A stretch of DNA of 64,000 bases from an uncultured Faecalibaculum sp. (GTDB lineage: Bacteria; Bacillota_I; Bacilli_A; Erysipelotrichales; Erysipelotrichaceae), in the NCBI RefSeq assembly GCF_910588395.1, contig NZ_CAJUPA010000005.1:11192-75191 (forward strand). The letters run 5' to 3'. Shown in pieces: positions 43,258 through 51,899 of this stretch. The notes below the pieces were generated by a model. It made no database searches. It was not told the DNA's origin and worked only from the letters and a program-made list of their open reading frames with translations. How positions within the stretch are numbered: the stretch's first letter is position 1; each line of letters opens with the position of its first letter. Made by a program: the position numbers and the translations under genes.

Positions 43258-43824
43258 TCAGAACAGCCTGGGCTGCTGGAAGAGATACGGCGCTGTTTCC
43301 ATCCCGGGGGGCACAAGCTGTGTCATCCGCCGGGCAGCGGTTTCATCCTGAATCCAGGGAGCCACCTGCTCCGGAAGCAGGACAAGCGGCATCCGGTGAT
43401 GAATGTCCCGGATGCTGGCATTGGCTGCGGTGGTGAGAATGACAAAGGAATTTTCCGCCAGGAATCCGGCCATGTAAAGGACCTTCGATCCGGGTTCCAT
43501 GCAGCGGATCATTTCCTTGTCCGGTGTCCACTCGAAAAAGCAGGAGGCGGGGATCACGACCCGGTCCTTTTTCATCCAGGGACCGAAGAGCGCACTGTTC
43601 CAGACCGTCTCGCAGCGGGCGTTGATCTGAAGTCTTTTGTCCGGGTTCCATTTCCAGCCAAACCGGGCGATGCGGGAGGTGAGGCCCTCTTTTCCAGCTG
43701 TCAGGATTCCGGCAGGGGTTCCCGGATAGATGAAACCCAGAGGTATTTCGATAAAGTCGGGAACGGATGCGAGTCTGGAAGCGGCAGCCCAGGCTTCGGG
43801 TGTCATCTGAAATCGACCGCACAT
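43258..43824 (-). CDS. SRAP-domain abasic-site protein (YedK/HMCES family)
   Basis: 188 residues from the ATG at 43824, which has AAGGAGGTG upstream and gives the required MCGRF start. Cys 2 forms the thiazolidine link to abasic sites in single-stranded DNA after Met removal. INARCET, CFFEW and HHRMPLVL carry the other conserved Asn, Glu and His. The protein protects abasic sites at replication forks. It is transcribed away from tmk; the start codons of the two genes are 67 bases apart. Confidence 0.92.
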   Translation of the reverse strand: MCGRFQMTPEAWAAASRLASVPDFIEIPLGFIYPGTPAGILTAGKEGLTSRIARFGWKWNPDKRLQINARCETVWNSALFGPWMKKDRVVIPASCFFEWTPDKEMIRCMEPGSKVLYMAGFLAENSFVILTTAANASIRDIHHRMPLVLLPEQVAPWIQDETAARRMTQLVPPGMETAPYLFQQPRLF

Positions 43825-43863
43825 GAATGGCACCTCCTTCGTTCTCCTCATTATACTAGAGTT

Positions 43864-43872
43864 TGGTATAAT
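43864..43872 (+). promoter_or_regulatory. Extended -10 promoter of tmk
   Basis: TGGTATAAT, the same form as at mutS, here 19 bases before the start codon, leaving room for GGAGG. Confidence 0.6.
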
Positions 43873-43891
43873 CACATGGATTGGAGGAAGC

Positions 43892-44515
43892 ATGACAGGC
43901 ACATTCATTACCATTGAAGGACCGGATGGAGCAGGAAAAACCACTGCAGCTGCCGATCTGCGGAACAGGCTGACGGCCATGGGCGTTCCCTGCCTGCTGA
44001 CCAGAGAGCCTGGCGGCTCAGCCATTGCCGAACAGATCCGGAGCATCCTTCTGAATCCGGAGAATACAGCCATGGATCCGGTTACGGAGGCGATTCTTTA
44101 TGCCGCTGCCAGACGGCAGCATCTGATGGAAGTGGTGCGTCCGGCGCTGGAAGCGGGCATGACGGTGATCTGCGACCGGTTTGTGGATTCCAGTCTGGCG
44201 TATCAGGGTCATGCCAGAGGACTGGGGTTTGATACTGTCTGGTCAATCAATGAACCGGCGGTGCAGGATCTGCTTCCGGATCTGACAATTCTGCTGGACA
44301 TAGAAGATGAACAGGCACTGGCGCGCATTCAGGCAAGAGGACAGCTGGACCGTTTCGATCTGGAGGGCCGGGATTTCAGAAAGCAGGTACGGGAAGGATT
44401 TCTGGCGGCATTGCGCCGGTTTCCCGGGCGCATCGTGCGGATCGATGGTTCTCAGACCCGGGAGCAGGTTACCGAAGCCATTCTCCGGGTATGCAGAGAC
44501 CGGCACATCCTTTGA
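43892..44515 (+). CDS. tmk: Thymidylate kinase
   Basis: 207 residues from the ATG at 43892, preceded by GGAGG; the product starts MTGTFITIEGPDGAGKTT with the P-loop. The DR(Y/H) motif is present as CDRFVDSSLAYQGHARG. It makes dTDP from dTMP. It heads the conserved group tmk-holB-ricT-rsmI; the yaaQ and yaaR genes found between tmk and holB in B. subtilis are missing here. Confidence 0.95.
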   Translation: MTGTFITIEGPDGAGKTTAAADLRNRLTAMGVPCLLTREPGGSAIAEQIRSILLNPENTAMDPVTEAILYAAARRQHLMEVVRPALEAGMTVICDRFVDSSLAYQGHARGLGFDTVWSINEPAVQDLLPDLTILLDIEDEQALARIQARGQLDRFDLEGRDFRKQVREGFLAALRRFPGRIVRIDGSQTREQVTEAILRVCRDRHIL

Positions 44516-44535
44516 GGTGCCGCTGAGGTGCCGCT
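44514..44535. repeat. Tandem 11-mer between tmk and holB
   Basis: GAGGTGCCGCT occurs twice without a break, starting in the tmk stop codon. Each copy contains a GAGGTG, but both are too far from the holB ATG to act as its ribosome site (GAAAGAAG is nearer). Confidence 0.6.
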
Positions 44536-44566
44536 GACTGCAGGCACCGGGAAAGAAGTGTGAATC

Positions 44567-45466
44567 ATGAACAAAAGTGATTTTTTTGCGGCACAGCCCG
44601 GTGCCGCCCGGATTCTGCAGCGGATGCTGGAAACGGGGCGGATGGCGCACGCGCTGCTGTTCTGGGGACCCAGAGGAGCTCCTCTGCAGGAAGCGGCGGA
44701 GCTGACGGCGCAGGCTCTGGTCTGTGAACATCCGGATGCAGAGGGTTTCGGCTGCGGAACCTGTCTGGCATGCCGAAACGTGCTGCAGCATCGTGGCGTG
44801 GGACTTTACTGGAATCAGCGGCTTCAGAAAAAAGATGCAGCTGATCTGCAGGAACAGTTTTCTCTCACCAGTCAGGGGCAGCGTGTAAGTGTGCTGGAAC
44901 ATTTTGACGAAGCCACGCCGCAGGCAGCCAATGCGCTGCTGAAATTCATTGAAGAACCGCAGCCGGGAATCACCGCCATTCTCACCGCAGCCGAGCGAAG
45001 TGCCGTGCTTCCAACCATTGAATCCAGATGTCTGTGCATTCAGCTGCGTCCCATGCCCGAAAAAGACAGATCCGCCTCGCTGGACACGCTGCCGGCGGAT
45101 CTGCGGCAGGCCGCTGCGGCAGCAGGCTATGGACCGCAGGACTTTCCGGAACCGGATGAGTTTTATGCCCGGATCATGCCCGCAGCCAGGCAGTATCTTT
45201 CCGGCTGGGACCGGCCGGAGGGGCTGCTGGAACTGCAGCTGAATCTGTTTCCGGCTAAAGGTGCCCATACGACACGGCCCATGGTCAGGCTGTTTCTGGA
45301 AGCCCTGCAGTGGCAGGTCAGACAGACTGAACTGCCCATCCGGGACAAAGCCATGATCTTTGATGCCCTGGTTCAGGGCATTGAAGCTGTGAAACGCACC
45401 GCGGATCCTGCACTGGTTCTGGATCAGATGGCCAGCCGCATCAGAAAGGGGATCAACCATGAATGA
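44567..45466 (+). CDS. holB: DNA polymerase III delta' subunit
   Basis: 299 residues. AAA+-like clamp loader subunit. The P-loop position reads GPRGAPLQEA and lacks the Lys-Ser/Thr needed for ATP, as expected for delta'. A zinc finger (CGTCLACR plus an earlier Cys) and the SRC motif (ESRC near residue 155) are present. It lines up with DnaX from this window in the clamp loader. The end overlaps ricT by eight bases. Confidence 0.93.
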   Translation: MNKSDFFAAQPGAARILQRMLETGRMAHALLFWGPRGAPLQEAAELTAQALVCEHPDAEGFGCGTCLACRNVLQHRGVGLYWNQRLQKKDAADLQEQFSLTSQGQRVSVLEHFDEATPQAANALLKFIEEPQPGITAILTAAERSAVLPTIESRCLCIQLRPMPEKDRSASLDTLPADLRQAAAAAGYGPQDFPEPDEFYARIMPAARQYLSGWDRPEGLLELQLNLFPAKGAHTTRPMVRLFLEALQWQVRQTELPIRDKAMIFDALVQGIEAVKRTADPALVLDQMASRIRKGINHE

Positions 45467-46628
45467 TCACGAACGGACAGAGTTTCCGTATCTTATATAT
45501 ATACAGTTTGAAGAAAGCAGAAAAGCATACTCCTTCGGTTCCCATGTAAAAGCCGACACCGGAGACCAGGTGGTGGTGGAAACTGTTCGGGGGCAGGAAA
45601 TCGGTACGGTGTGTATGCCGGCAATGCCCTTTGACAGCCGGAAAGCCAAAGATGACTGCAAGCCGGTTCTGCGACTTGCCACACCCGAAGATCTGGCCAG
45701 ACGGGAAGAAAACAAAGTGAAAGCCGCCGATGCCCTGGCGGTCTGCACGCAGTGCATCCGCCGGCTGGGCCTGGACATGCATCTGATCAGTTCCGAGTAC
45801 ACACTGGACTGCGCAAAAATCATTTTCACCTATGTCTCGGATGAACGGGTGGATTTCAGACAGCTGCTCAAGGATCTGGCTCATCAGCTGCACTGCCGGA
45901 TCGAGCTGAGGCAGGTGGGCCCCCGCAACAAAGCCAAAATGGTGGGGGGCATCGGTTCCTGCGGCATGGAATGCTGCTGCAGCCGGTTCATGAGCGAATT
46001 TGATACCGTGTCCATCAACATGGCGAAAAACCAGCTGCTGGCTCTGAACATCTCAAAGCTTTCCGGTCAGTGCGGAAAACTGAAATGCTGTCTGCGGTTT
46101 GAGAATGATCTCTATACCCAGATGCGGCGCGATCTGCCCAGAATCAATTCCCAGCTGGTCTTTGAAGGCACCAGATACCGGCTGTCGTCCATGAATCTGC
46201 TCCAGCAGCAGGCCAAGCTGGAAAACCGGGAAGAGGTCCGGTTTGTGGAGTTTTCCACGCTGTGGCCGGAACGGGGCAGTGAAGAAAACACAGATTCAAA
46301 GGATGGAAATCCGACAGTCTCCCAGGGGGAAACAGCCAATCCCGGTCAGCCGGCAGATGCCCGGACAGGCAGCGAAAAGCCGGATCTGCCGGGACCGGAG
46401 CGGCGCAGCAGCCAGGGCAGAGAAAAAAACAGGTCCCAGGAGAGGAAAACCCGGAACCGGGACATCCGCAGCCGGGAGAATCATGATGCCTCCCGCGGAC
46501 GCAGACAGGGGACTGAGTCTGCAAATGCAGGCAGAGAGCGCAGAAAAGGACACGGGGGTACAGGACGCAAAGATGCCCGGCCATCTTCCGGACGCGGCGC
46601 AAAACCGGATCAGGAGAACAGACGGTGA
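45459..46628 (+). CDS. ricT: PSP1-domain protein RicT (YaaT)
   Basis: 389 residues. The PSP1 domain (about 60-145) is followed by a Cys-rich stretch, GGIGSCGMECCCSRF and GQCGKLKCCLRFE (about 160-215), which binds iron-sulfur clusters in the RicAFT complex. That complex helps RNase Y mature operon messages in B. subtilis. Residues 265-389 are a low-complexity tail rich in Arg, Gly, Ser, Gln and Asp, about 100 residues longer than in B. subtilis. RicA (YmcA) and RicF (YlbF) are not in the window. Confidence 0.9.
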   Translation: MNDHERTEFPYLIYIQFEESRKAYSFGSHVKADTGDQVVVETVRGQEIGTVCMPAMPFDSRKAKDDCKPVLRLATPEDLARREENKVKAADALAVCTQCIRRLGLDMHLISSEYTLDCAKIIFTYVSDERVDFRQLLKDLAHQLHCRIELRQVGPRNKAKMVGGIGSCGMECCCSRFMSEFDTVSINMAKNQLLALNISKLSGQCGKLKCCLRFENDLYTQMRRDLPRINSQLVFEGTRYRLSSMNLLQQQAKLENREEVRFVEFSTLWPERGSEENTDSKDGNPTVSQGETANPGQPADARTGSEKPDLPGPERRSSQGREKNRSQERKTRNRDIRSRENHDASRGRRQGTESANAGRERRKGHGGTGRKDARPSSGRGAKPDQENRR

Positions 46629-47473
46629 AACGGCAGAAAAGTTTCAGCGATACCGGTGCCCGGCTGCTGCTGATTCCGTCTCCCATCGGCAATTTGTCGG
46701 AAGTATCCGGCAGAATCCGGGAGGCAGTGGAAGCCTGTGATGTGATTGCCTGCGAGGACACCCGGAATACCGGAAAGCTGCTGTCGCTGCTGCAGATCCG
46801 CAAACCGCTGATCAGTCATCATGAGCACAATCAGTCTTCCAGCATTCCCAGGATCCTGGAGGAACTGACTGCGGGACATACAGTGGGCGTGATGAGTGAT
46901 GCGGGCTATCCGGTGATTTCCGATCCCGGTCAGAATCTGGTCCGGGCGGTCATTGAGCAGGACATTCCGGTGATTTCCTTTTCGGGGCCCAATGCCGCTC
47001 TCAATGCGCTGGTGGCTTCGGGACTGGATGCCCGACATTATCTGTTTTACGGATTCACGGATTCAAAAAGCAGCCGGCGCAGAAAAGAGCTGGAGCAGCT
47101 GAAAAATCTCCCCTGGACACTGGTGTTTTATGAAGCTCCCCACCGCATTGCCCAATGTCTGGCGGACATGGAGGAAGTGCTGGGCAACAGACAGGCATGT
47201 CTGGCCCGGGAACTGACGAAGAAGTTCGAAGAATACCTCAGAGGCACCCTGCAGGAACTGCGTCAGGCGGCTGAAGACGGGCTGAAGGGAGAAATGGTGC
47301 TGGTGGTGGCCGGACATGAGCCGGAAGAGGCAGATGAGGCGGCAGCCTGCCGGCAGGTGAAGGAGCTCATGGCACAGGGAATGAAGCCGAAGGCTGCTGC
47401 CAAGCAGGTGGCGAAGGAAACCGGTTTGTCGGCCAATGGACTGTATCAGCTGATTCTGAAAGAACAGGATTGA
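46625..47473 (+). CDS. rsmI: 16S rRNA 2'-O-ribose C1402 methyltransferase
   Basis: 282 residues from a GTG overlapping the ricT stop (GTGA). Tetrapyrrole methylase fold: LLLIPSPIGNLSEVSGR at the start, CDVIACEDTRNT, GVMSDAGYPVISDPGQ and FSGPNAALNALVASGL are the RsmI motifs. It methylates C1402 in the 30S decoding centre. The C-terminal 45 residues form the family's small extra domain. In B. subtilis rsmI (yraL/yabC group) is also close to yaaT and holB. Confidence 0.94.
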   Translation: MKRQKSFSDTGARLLLIPSPIGNLSEVSGRIREAVEACDVIACEDTRNTGKLLSLLQIRKPLISHHEHNQSSSIPRILEELTAGHTVGVMSDAGYPVISDPGQNLVRAVIEQDIPVISFSGPNAALNALVASGLDARHYLFYGFTDSKSSRRRKELEQLKNLPWTLVFYEAPHRIAQCLADMEEVLGNRQACLARELTKKFEEYLRGTLQELRQAAEDGLKGEMVLVVAGHEPEEADEAAACRQVKELMAQGMKPKAAAKQVAKETGLSANGLYQLILKEQD

Positions 47474-47528
47474 CGAAGCAGTTCCATGATGATACACAAG
47501 TCGCAAAACAGTGACAGAAAAATATGGA

Positions 47529-47557
47529 TTGTCAATCTGTATGACCTAAGGTAATAT
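47529..47557 (+). promoter_or_regulatory. Promoter of the purine operon
   Basis: TTGTCA (47529-47534), 17 bases, TAATAT (47552-47557). Predicted start near 47564, just before the GGGGAATTCCCC palindrome. Confidence 0.65.
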
Positions 47558-47563
47558 GACTCG

Positions 47564-47700
47564 TAGGGGAATTCCCCGCTTTTGGAGGGTCTGGTTATGG
47601 TCTTAACGAGATTGACGACAGAAGATACTGCAGAAGTTTTTTTCAGCGTACCAGAAACCCGGTGCGCTTTTTTCGTCTCAGTGACACAAGAAAGGAAACG
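47564..47700 (+). promoter_or_regulatory. Purine operon leader with possible attenuation
   Basis: A leader of about 137 bases. It begins with the palindrome GGGGAATTCCCC (47566-47577), contains a short ORF with its own ribosome site, and ends with a terminator hairpin before purE. TCTGGT (47590-47595) can pair with ACCAGA (47650-47655), which would break the terminator stem. It does not match the purine, PRPP, ZTP or folate riboswitch consensus as I know them. Either a leader peptide or an unassigned RNA element is possible. Confidence 0.5.
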
Positions 47701-47704
47701 GTGA
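47597..47704 (+). CDS. Possible 35-residue leader ORF before purE
   Basis: ATG with GGAGGG (47584-47589) seven bases upstream. The product begins MVLTRLTTEDTAEVFFSV and ends with a basic tail. Its TGA overlaps the purE GTG (GTGA), the same layout as ricT-rsmI. Ribosomes on this ORF would run over the terminator hairpin at 47646-47673. It could be a regulatory leader peptide or chance; the product is not recognisable. Confidence 0.4.
   Translation: MVLTRLTTEDTAEVFFSVPETRCAFFVSVTQERKR
47646..47673 (+). terminator. Terminator in the purine operon leader
   Basis: GCGTACC and GGTGCGC (one T-G pair) around an 8-base loop, followed by six T. It is upstream of purE and downstream of the promoter, so it can act as an attenuator. 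Confidence 0.75.
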
Positions 47705-48192
47705 GTTCAGTGAAACATTCCGTACTGATCGTGATGGGATCACGTTCCGATCTGCCGCAGATGGAGCCCTGCATGGAAATGCTGACAACGTTCGGCATTC
47801 CCTTTGAAGTCCGCATTCTGAGTGCCCACCGCACACCCGCCGCAGTGCTGGAAGTATCCGCAGGCGCAGTGGACAAGGGCGTGGCAGTGATCATTGCCGC
47901 CGCTGGCGGCGCCGCTCATCTGGCTGGCGTCCTGGCCAGTTCCACGCCCCTGCCGGTGATCGGTGTTCCCATGGAAACCAGAGTGGCAGGAGGAATGGAT
48001 TCCCTGCTCTCCACTGTTCAGATGCCTGGCGGGGTCCCCGTGGCAACAGTGGCTGTGGGCAAGGCAGGCGCCAAAAATGCGGCGATCCTGGCTGCACAGA
48101 TCATTGGCACAGCCGACGGGGCTGTCCGCGAAAAAGTGGTCCAGTTCAAGAAAGACCAGGCGGAAAAAGTGCTGGAGGGATCGAGACTGTAA
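47701..48192 (+). CDS. purE: N5-carboxyaminoimidazole ribonucleotide mutase
   Basis: 163 residues from the GTG at 47701, four bases after AAAGGA; a GTG at 47710 is the alternative. PurE motifs: MGSRSDLPQM, SAHRTP, AAAGGAAHLAGV and GVPM. No purK lies in the window, so it may act as a class I mutase with PurK elsewhere or as a direct AIR carboxylase (class II); sequence alone does not decide. It is the first purine gene after the leader. Its stop overlaps the purL start (TAATG). Confidence 0.94.
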   Translation: MSSVKHSVLIVMGSRSDLPQMEPCMEMLTTFGIPFEVRILSAHRTPAAVLEVSAGAVDKGVAVIIAAAGGAAHLAGVLASSTPLPVIGVPMETRVAGGMDSLLSTVQMPGGVPVATVAVGKAGAKNAAILAAQIIGTADGAVREKVVQFKKDQAEKVLEGSRL

Positions 48193-51100
48193 TGAATACA
48201 AGAATTTTTGTCCGCAAGAAACCCGGCTTCCGGGTGGAAAGCCAGTCGCTGGAGGATGAACTGCGCCAGTCGCTGAATCTGCCGGCGGACTTCCGGCTTG
48301 TAAAGTACAACATTTACGACATCTTCGGCGCCGATCAGGAAGAAATCTCCCTGCTTCGGCAGCATGTTCTGGCGGAAGCTGTGACCGATGAAATTGCCGA
48401 ACCGGATGGTGACTGCGTCCTGGCCTATGAATATCTGCCGGGACAGTATGACCAGAGAGCGGATTCCGCCATGCAGTGTCTGATGCTGCTCTCCGGCCGG
48501 AAACCGGCTGTGATCCGCAGCGGCACCCTGCTGGAGATGGAAAACATTTCCGAAAAGCAGAAACAGGCCATTGCCTCCTACGTGATCAACCCGGTGGAAT
48601 CCCGGATCAAGGATCTCTCCGTGCTGGAAAACGACCAGGATGTGCAGGTGGAACCGGTACCCGTGCTGGAGGGATTCACGGGGATGGATGAACCGGCTCT
48701 GGAAGCGCTGCACCGGCAGCTGGGTCTGGCCATGAGTCTGGAGGACCTGCGCTTTGTGCAGGATCATTTCCGCAAAGACGAGCACAGGGATCCCACCATG
48801 ACAGAAATCCGGGTACTGGACACCTACTGGTCCGATCACTGCCGGCACACCACCTTTGAAACGGTGCTGGAGGATGTGGTCTTTGAGAAAAACTGTCTGC
48901 AGCAGCGGCTGCAGGAAGCATGGGACAGATATCAGGCCCTGCGGCAGGAAGTTCACGGCGGCCGGAAACCGGCGACGCTGATGGATATGGCCAGCCTGGC
49001 CGGAAAATACATGAGGAAAACCGGAAAGCTGGAGGATCTGGAAGTTTCGGATGAAATCAATGCCTGCAGCATTGAAATCACCGTGGATGAAGACGGTGTC
49101 CGTTCCCCCTGGCTGCTGATGTTCAAAAACGAAACGCACAACCATCCCACGGAGATCGAGCCCTTCGGCGGAGCTGCCACCTGCATTGGCGGTGCGATCC
49201 GGGATCCTCTGTCCGGACGGAGCTACGTGTATCAGGCCATGCGGATCACCGGAGCCGGTGACATCAACCGTCCGGTGAGCGAGACCATGGAACACAAGCT
49301 GCCGCAGTCCAGAATTTCAAAAACCGCAGCCCGGGGCTACTCCTCCTACGGCAACCAGATCGGTCTGCCCACAACCTTTGTGGAGGAAATCTTCGATGAA
49401 GGATACACTGCCAAGCGCATGGAAGTGGGGGCTGTGATCGGTGCGGCGCCCAGATCCCATGTAAAACGGGAAAAGCCGCAGCCGGGGGATGTGGTGGTGC
49501 TCATTGGCGGTGCCACCGGCCGTGACGGAATTGGCGGTGCCACCGGTTCCAGCAAGGAACACACAGACACAAGTCTGGAAAAGTGTTCCTCGGAGGTCCA
49601 GAAAGGAAACGCTCTGACAGAGCGGAAACTGCAGCGTCTGTTCAGAAACCCGGATGTCACCAGACTGATCCGGAAAGCCAATGACTTCGGTGCCGGCGGT
49701 GTGTCCGTGGCCATCGGGGAACTGGCGGACGGGCTGGTGATCGATCTGGATGCTGTGCCGGTCAAATACGAGGGACTGGATGGAACGGAACTGGCCATCT
49801 CCGAGAGCCAGGAACGGATGGCAGCGGTGATTCCGGCAGAATCCTTCGACACGTTCCGGGAACTGTGCCGTCAGGAAAATCTGGACTGCGTGCAGGCAGC
49901 TGTGGTCACGGAAGAACCGCGGCTGGTCATGAACTGGCGCGATGAAACGATTGTGGACCTGTCCCGGGCATTTCTGGATACCAACGGTGTGCGGCAGCAT
50001 CAGTCCGTGAAGGTGACAGCCTCCGAATATGACAGCGATCCTTTCCGTACGACCCAAGAGTGCACGCTGACGGAGGTTCTGAAACGCCCGGATGTGGCCT
50101 GTCAGATCGGTCTGGCGGAAATGTTCGATGCGTCCATCGGCAAGTCCACGGTGCTGATGCCCTTCGGCGGCAGAAAACAGCTCACACCGGAGGAAGGAAG
50201 CGTGCAGAAGCTGCCCACAGACGGTTTTACCACCACAGTGAGTGCCATGACATTCGGATTTGATCCGGAGGTCTCCAAATATTCTCCCTACCTGGGTGCA
50301 GCGTATTCCGTGACGGCGGCCCTTGCCAGACAGGCGGCGCTGGGGATGGATCCGCTGAGTGCGCGGCTTTCCAATCAGGAATACTTTGAACGGCTTGGAC
50401 ATGATCCGGTGAAATGGGGACGGCCTCTGGAAGCAATGCTGGGACTGATCGATGCGCAGATTGCCTTCGGGACACCTTCCATTGGCGGCAAGGACTCCAT
50501 GTCCGGCACATTCAATGACATCCATGTGCCGCCCACGGTCATCACCTTTGCGGTGACAACCGGTCAGGCGGACAAGGTCCGGCCTTCTGAATTCTCGCAG
50601 GCAGGACATGATCTGTATCTGCTGGCTCATACACCGCTGGCAGATCACAGTCCGGATTACGAACAGCTTTGCCGGAATTTCCAGGCGCTGGAATCTGTTT
50701 CTTCCAGCGTTGTGGCAGCCCGATCTGTCAACAGCGGCGGCATTGGGGCGGCCCTGGCGAAAATGGCTTTCGGCAACTGGATCGGCGCGTCTGTGGAAGT
50801 TCCGGATCCCTATGGTTTCGGCATCGGATCTCTGATTCTGGAAACCTCCGAACCTCTGAGCGATCCCCGGTTTGTGAAAATCGGACAGACCAACGGTGAT
50901 GAAACTCTGACCATCAATGGACAGGCAACAGGGCTGCAGGAAGCCTTCGATGCCTGGACTTCCACCTATGAAGGCCTGTATCCCCGCAAAGCCCGGACAG
51001 GTGAAGGAGAACCCGCTGCGGATCTCTGTGAAGGAGAGAAGCAGTATTCCCGGGTGCAGGTGGAAAAACCCCTGGTGCTGATTCCTGTCTTCCCGGGGCA

Positions 51101-51899
51101 GAACTGTGAACTGGACACCACCCGCCGGTTCGAACGGGCGGGAGCCACAGTGCGGCAGTTTGTGCTCAATGACCGCACCCCGGAAGCGTTGAAAAACAGT
51201 GTCAGCCAGCTGGCACAGGAAATCCGTCAGGCACAGATCCTGATGATTGTCGGCGGTTTCTCTGCGGGAGATGAACCGGATGGCTCCGGAAAATTCATTG
51301 CCAACGTACTCCGGAATCCGGAAATCGCCGAAGCGGTGGACTTCATGCGCCGGGAAAACGATGGCCTGATTCTGGGCATCTGCAATGGTTTCCAGGCGCT
51401 GATCAAGTCGGGACTTCTGCCCGGCGGTCTGGAAAGCGGTCAGGAAGACAAGGCTCCCACCCTGTTCCGGAATGACATTGACCGTCACGTGTCCCGGGTA
51501 GCCAGAACGAGAGTCACCAGCAACCGGTCTCCCTGGCTGCAGGACTTCCGGCCGGGGCAGGTGCATTCTGTGGCTTTCTCTCATGGCGAGGGAAAATTCG
51601 TGGCGGATGAAACCTGGCTGCGGACCCTGGCGGACAACGGACAGATCGCCACGCAGTATGTGGATGAAACCGGGACACCTTCCATGGATGGCGAGTACAA
51701 CATCAATGGCTCGGCCTGGGCCGTGGAAGGCATCACCAGCGAAGACGGACGCGTTCTTGGAAAAATGGGTCACAGCGAGCGCTGGGAAGAAGGTCTGTTC
51801 ATCAATATCGACGGTGACAGGAATCAGGATATTTTCGCTTCCGGTGTGCGTTTCTTCACTCACGCACCCCAGAGCGATGTACCGGAACATGACGCATGA
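48192..51899 (+). CDS. purL: Phosphoribosylformylglycinamidine synthase, single chain
   Basis: 1235 residues: both synthetase halves (PurM/PurL fold) and the glutaminase are in one protein, so no purS or purQ is needed. FKNETHNHPTEIEPFGGAATC and the DFGAGGVSVAIGELADG stretch mark the ATP/FGAR site. The C-terminal class I glutaminase is intact, with Cys in LGICNGFQAL (about residue 1060) and the His of AFSHGEGKF. It makes FGAM from FGAR, ATP and glutamine. The end overlaps the purF start by four bases. Confidence 0.96.
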   Translation: MNTRIFVRKKPGFRVESQSLEDELRQSLNLPADFRLVKYNIYDIFGADQEEISLLRQHVLAEAVTDEIAEPDGDCVLAYEYLPGQYDQRADSAMQCLMLLSGRKPAVIRSGTLLEMENISEKQKQAIASYVINPVESRIKDLSVLENDQDVQVEPVPVLEGFTGMDEPALEALHRQLGLAMSLEDLRFVQDHFRKDEHRDPTMTEIRVLDTYWSDHCRHTTFETVLEDVVFEKNCLQQRLQEAWDRYQALRQEVHGGRKPATLMDMASLAGKYMRKTGKLEDLEVSDEINACSIEITVDEDGVRSPWLLMFKNETHNHPTEIEPFGGAATCIGGAIRDPLSGRSYVYQAMRITGAGDINRPVSETMEHKLPQSRISKTAARGYSSYGNQIGLPTTFVEEIFDEGYTAKRMEVGAVIGAAPRSHVKREKPQPGDVVVLIGGATGRDGIGGATGSSKEHTDTSLEKCSSEVQKGNALTERKLQRLFRNPDVTRLIRKANDFGAGGVSVAIGELADGLVIDLDAVPVKYEGLDGTELAISESQERMAAVIPAESFDTFRELCRQENLDCVQAAVVTEEPRLVMNWRDETIVDLSRAFLDTNGVRQHQSVKVTASEYDSDPFRTTQECTLTEVLKRPDVACQIGLAEMFDASIGKSTVLMPFGGRKQLTPEEGSVQKLPTDGFTTTVSAMTFGFDPEVSKYSPYLGAAYSVTAALARQAALGMDPLSARLSNQEYFERLGHDPVKWGRPLEAMLGLIDAQIAFGTPSIGGKDSMSGTFNDIHVPPTVITFAVTTGQADKVRPSEFSQAGHDLYLLAHTPLADHSPDYEQLCRNFQALESVSSSVVAARSVNSGGIGAALAKMAFGNWIGASVEVPDPYGFGIGSLILETSEPLSDPRFVKIGQTNGDETLTINGQATGLQEAFDAWTSTYEGLYPRKARTGEGEPAADLCEGEKQYSRVQVEKPLVLIPVFPGQNCELDTTRRFERAGATVRQFVLNDRTPEALKNSVSQLAQEIRQAQILMIVGGFSAGDEPDGSGKFIANVLRNPEIAEAVDFMRRENDGLILGICNGFQALIKSGLLPGGLESGQEDKAPTLFRNDIDRHVSRVARTRVTSNRSPWLQDFRPGQVHSVAFSHGEGKFVADETWLRTLADNGQIATQYVDETGTPSMDGEYNINGSAWAVEGITSEDGRVLGKMGHSERWEEGLFINIDGDRNQDIFASGVRFFTHAPQSDVPEHDA

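Noticed and set aside
47521..47640. Purine riboswitch before purE
   Set aside because: The conserved core around TATGG and TTTCTACC is missing, and the three-way junction cannot be drawn. The leader is kept as unassigned.
49317..51890. 857-codon minus-strand ORF opposite purL
   Set aside because: Antisense shadow of purL caused by codon bias; His/Gln/Arg-rich composition, no start signals and no domain.
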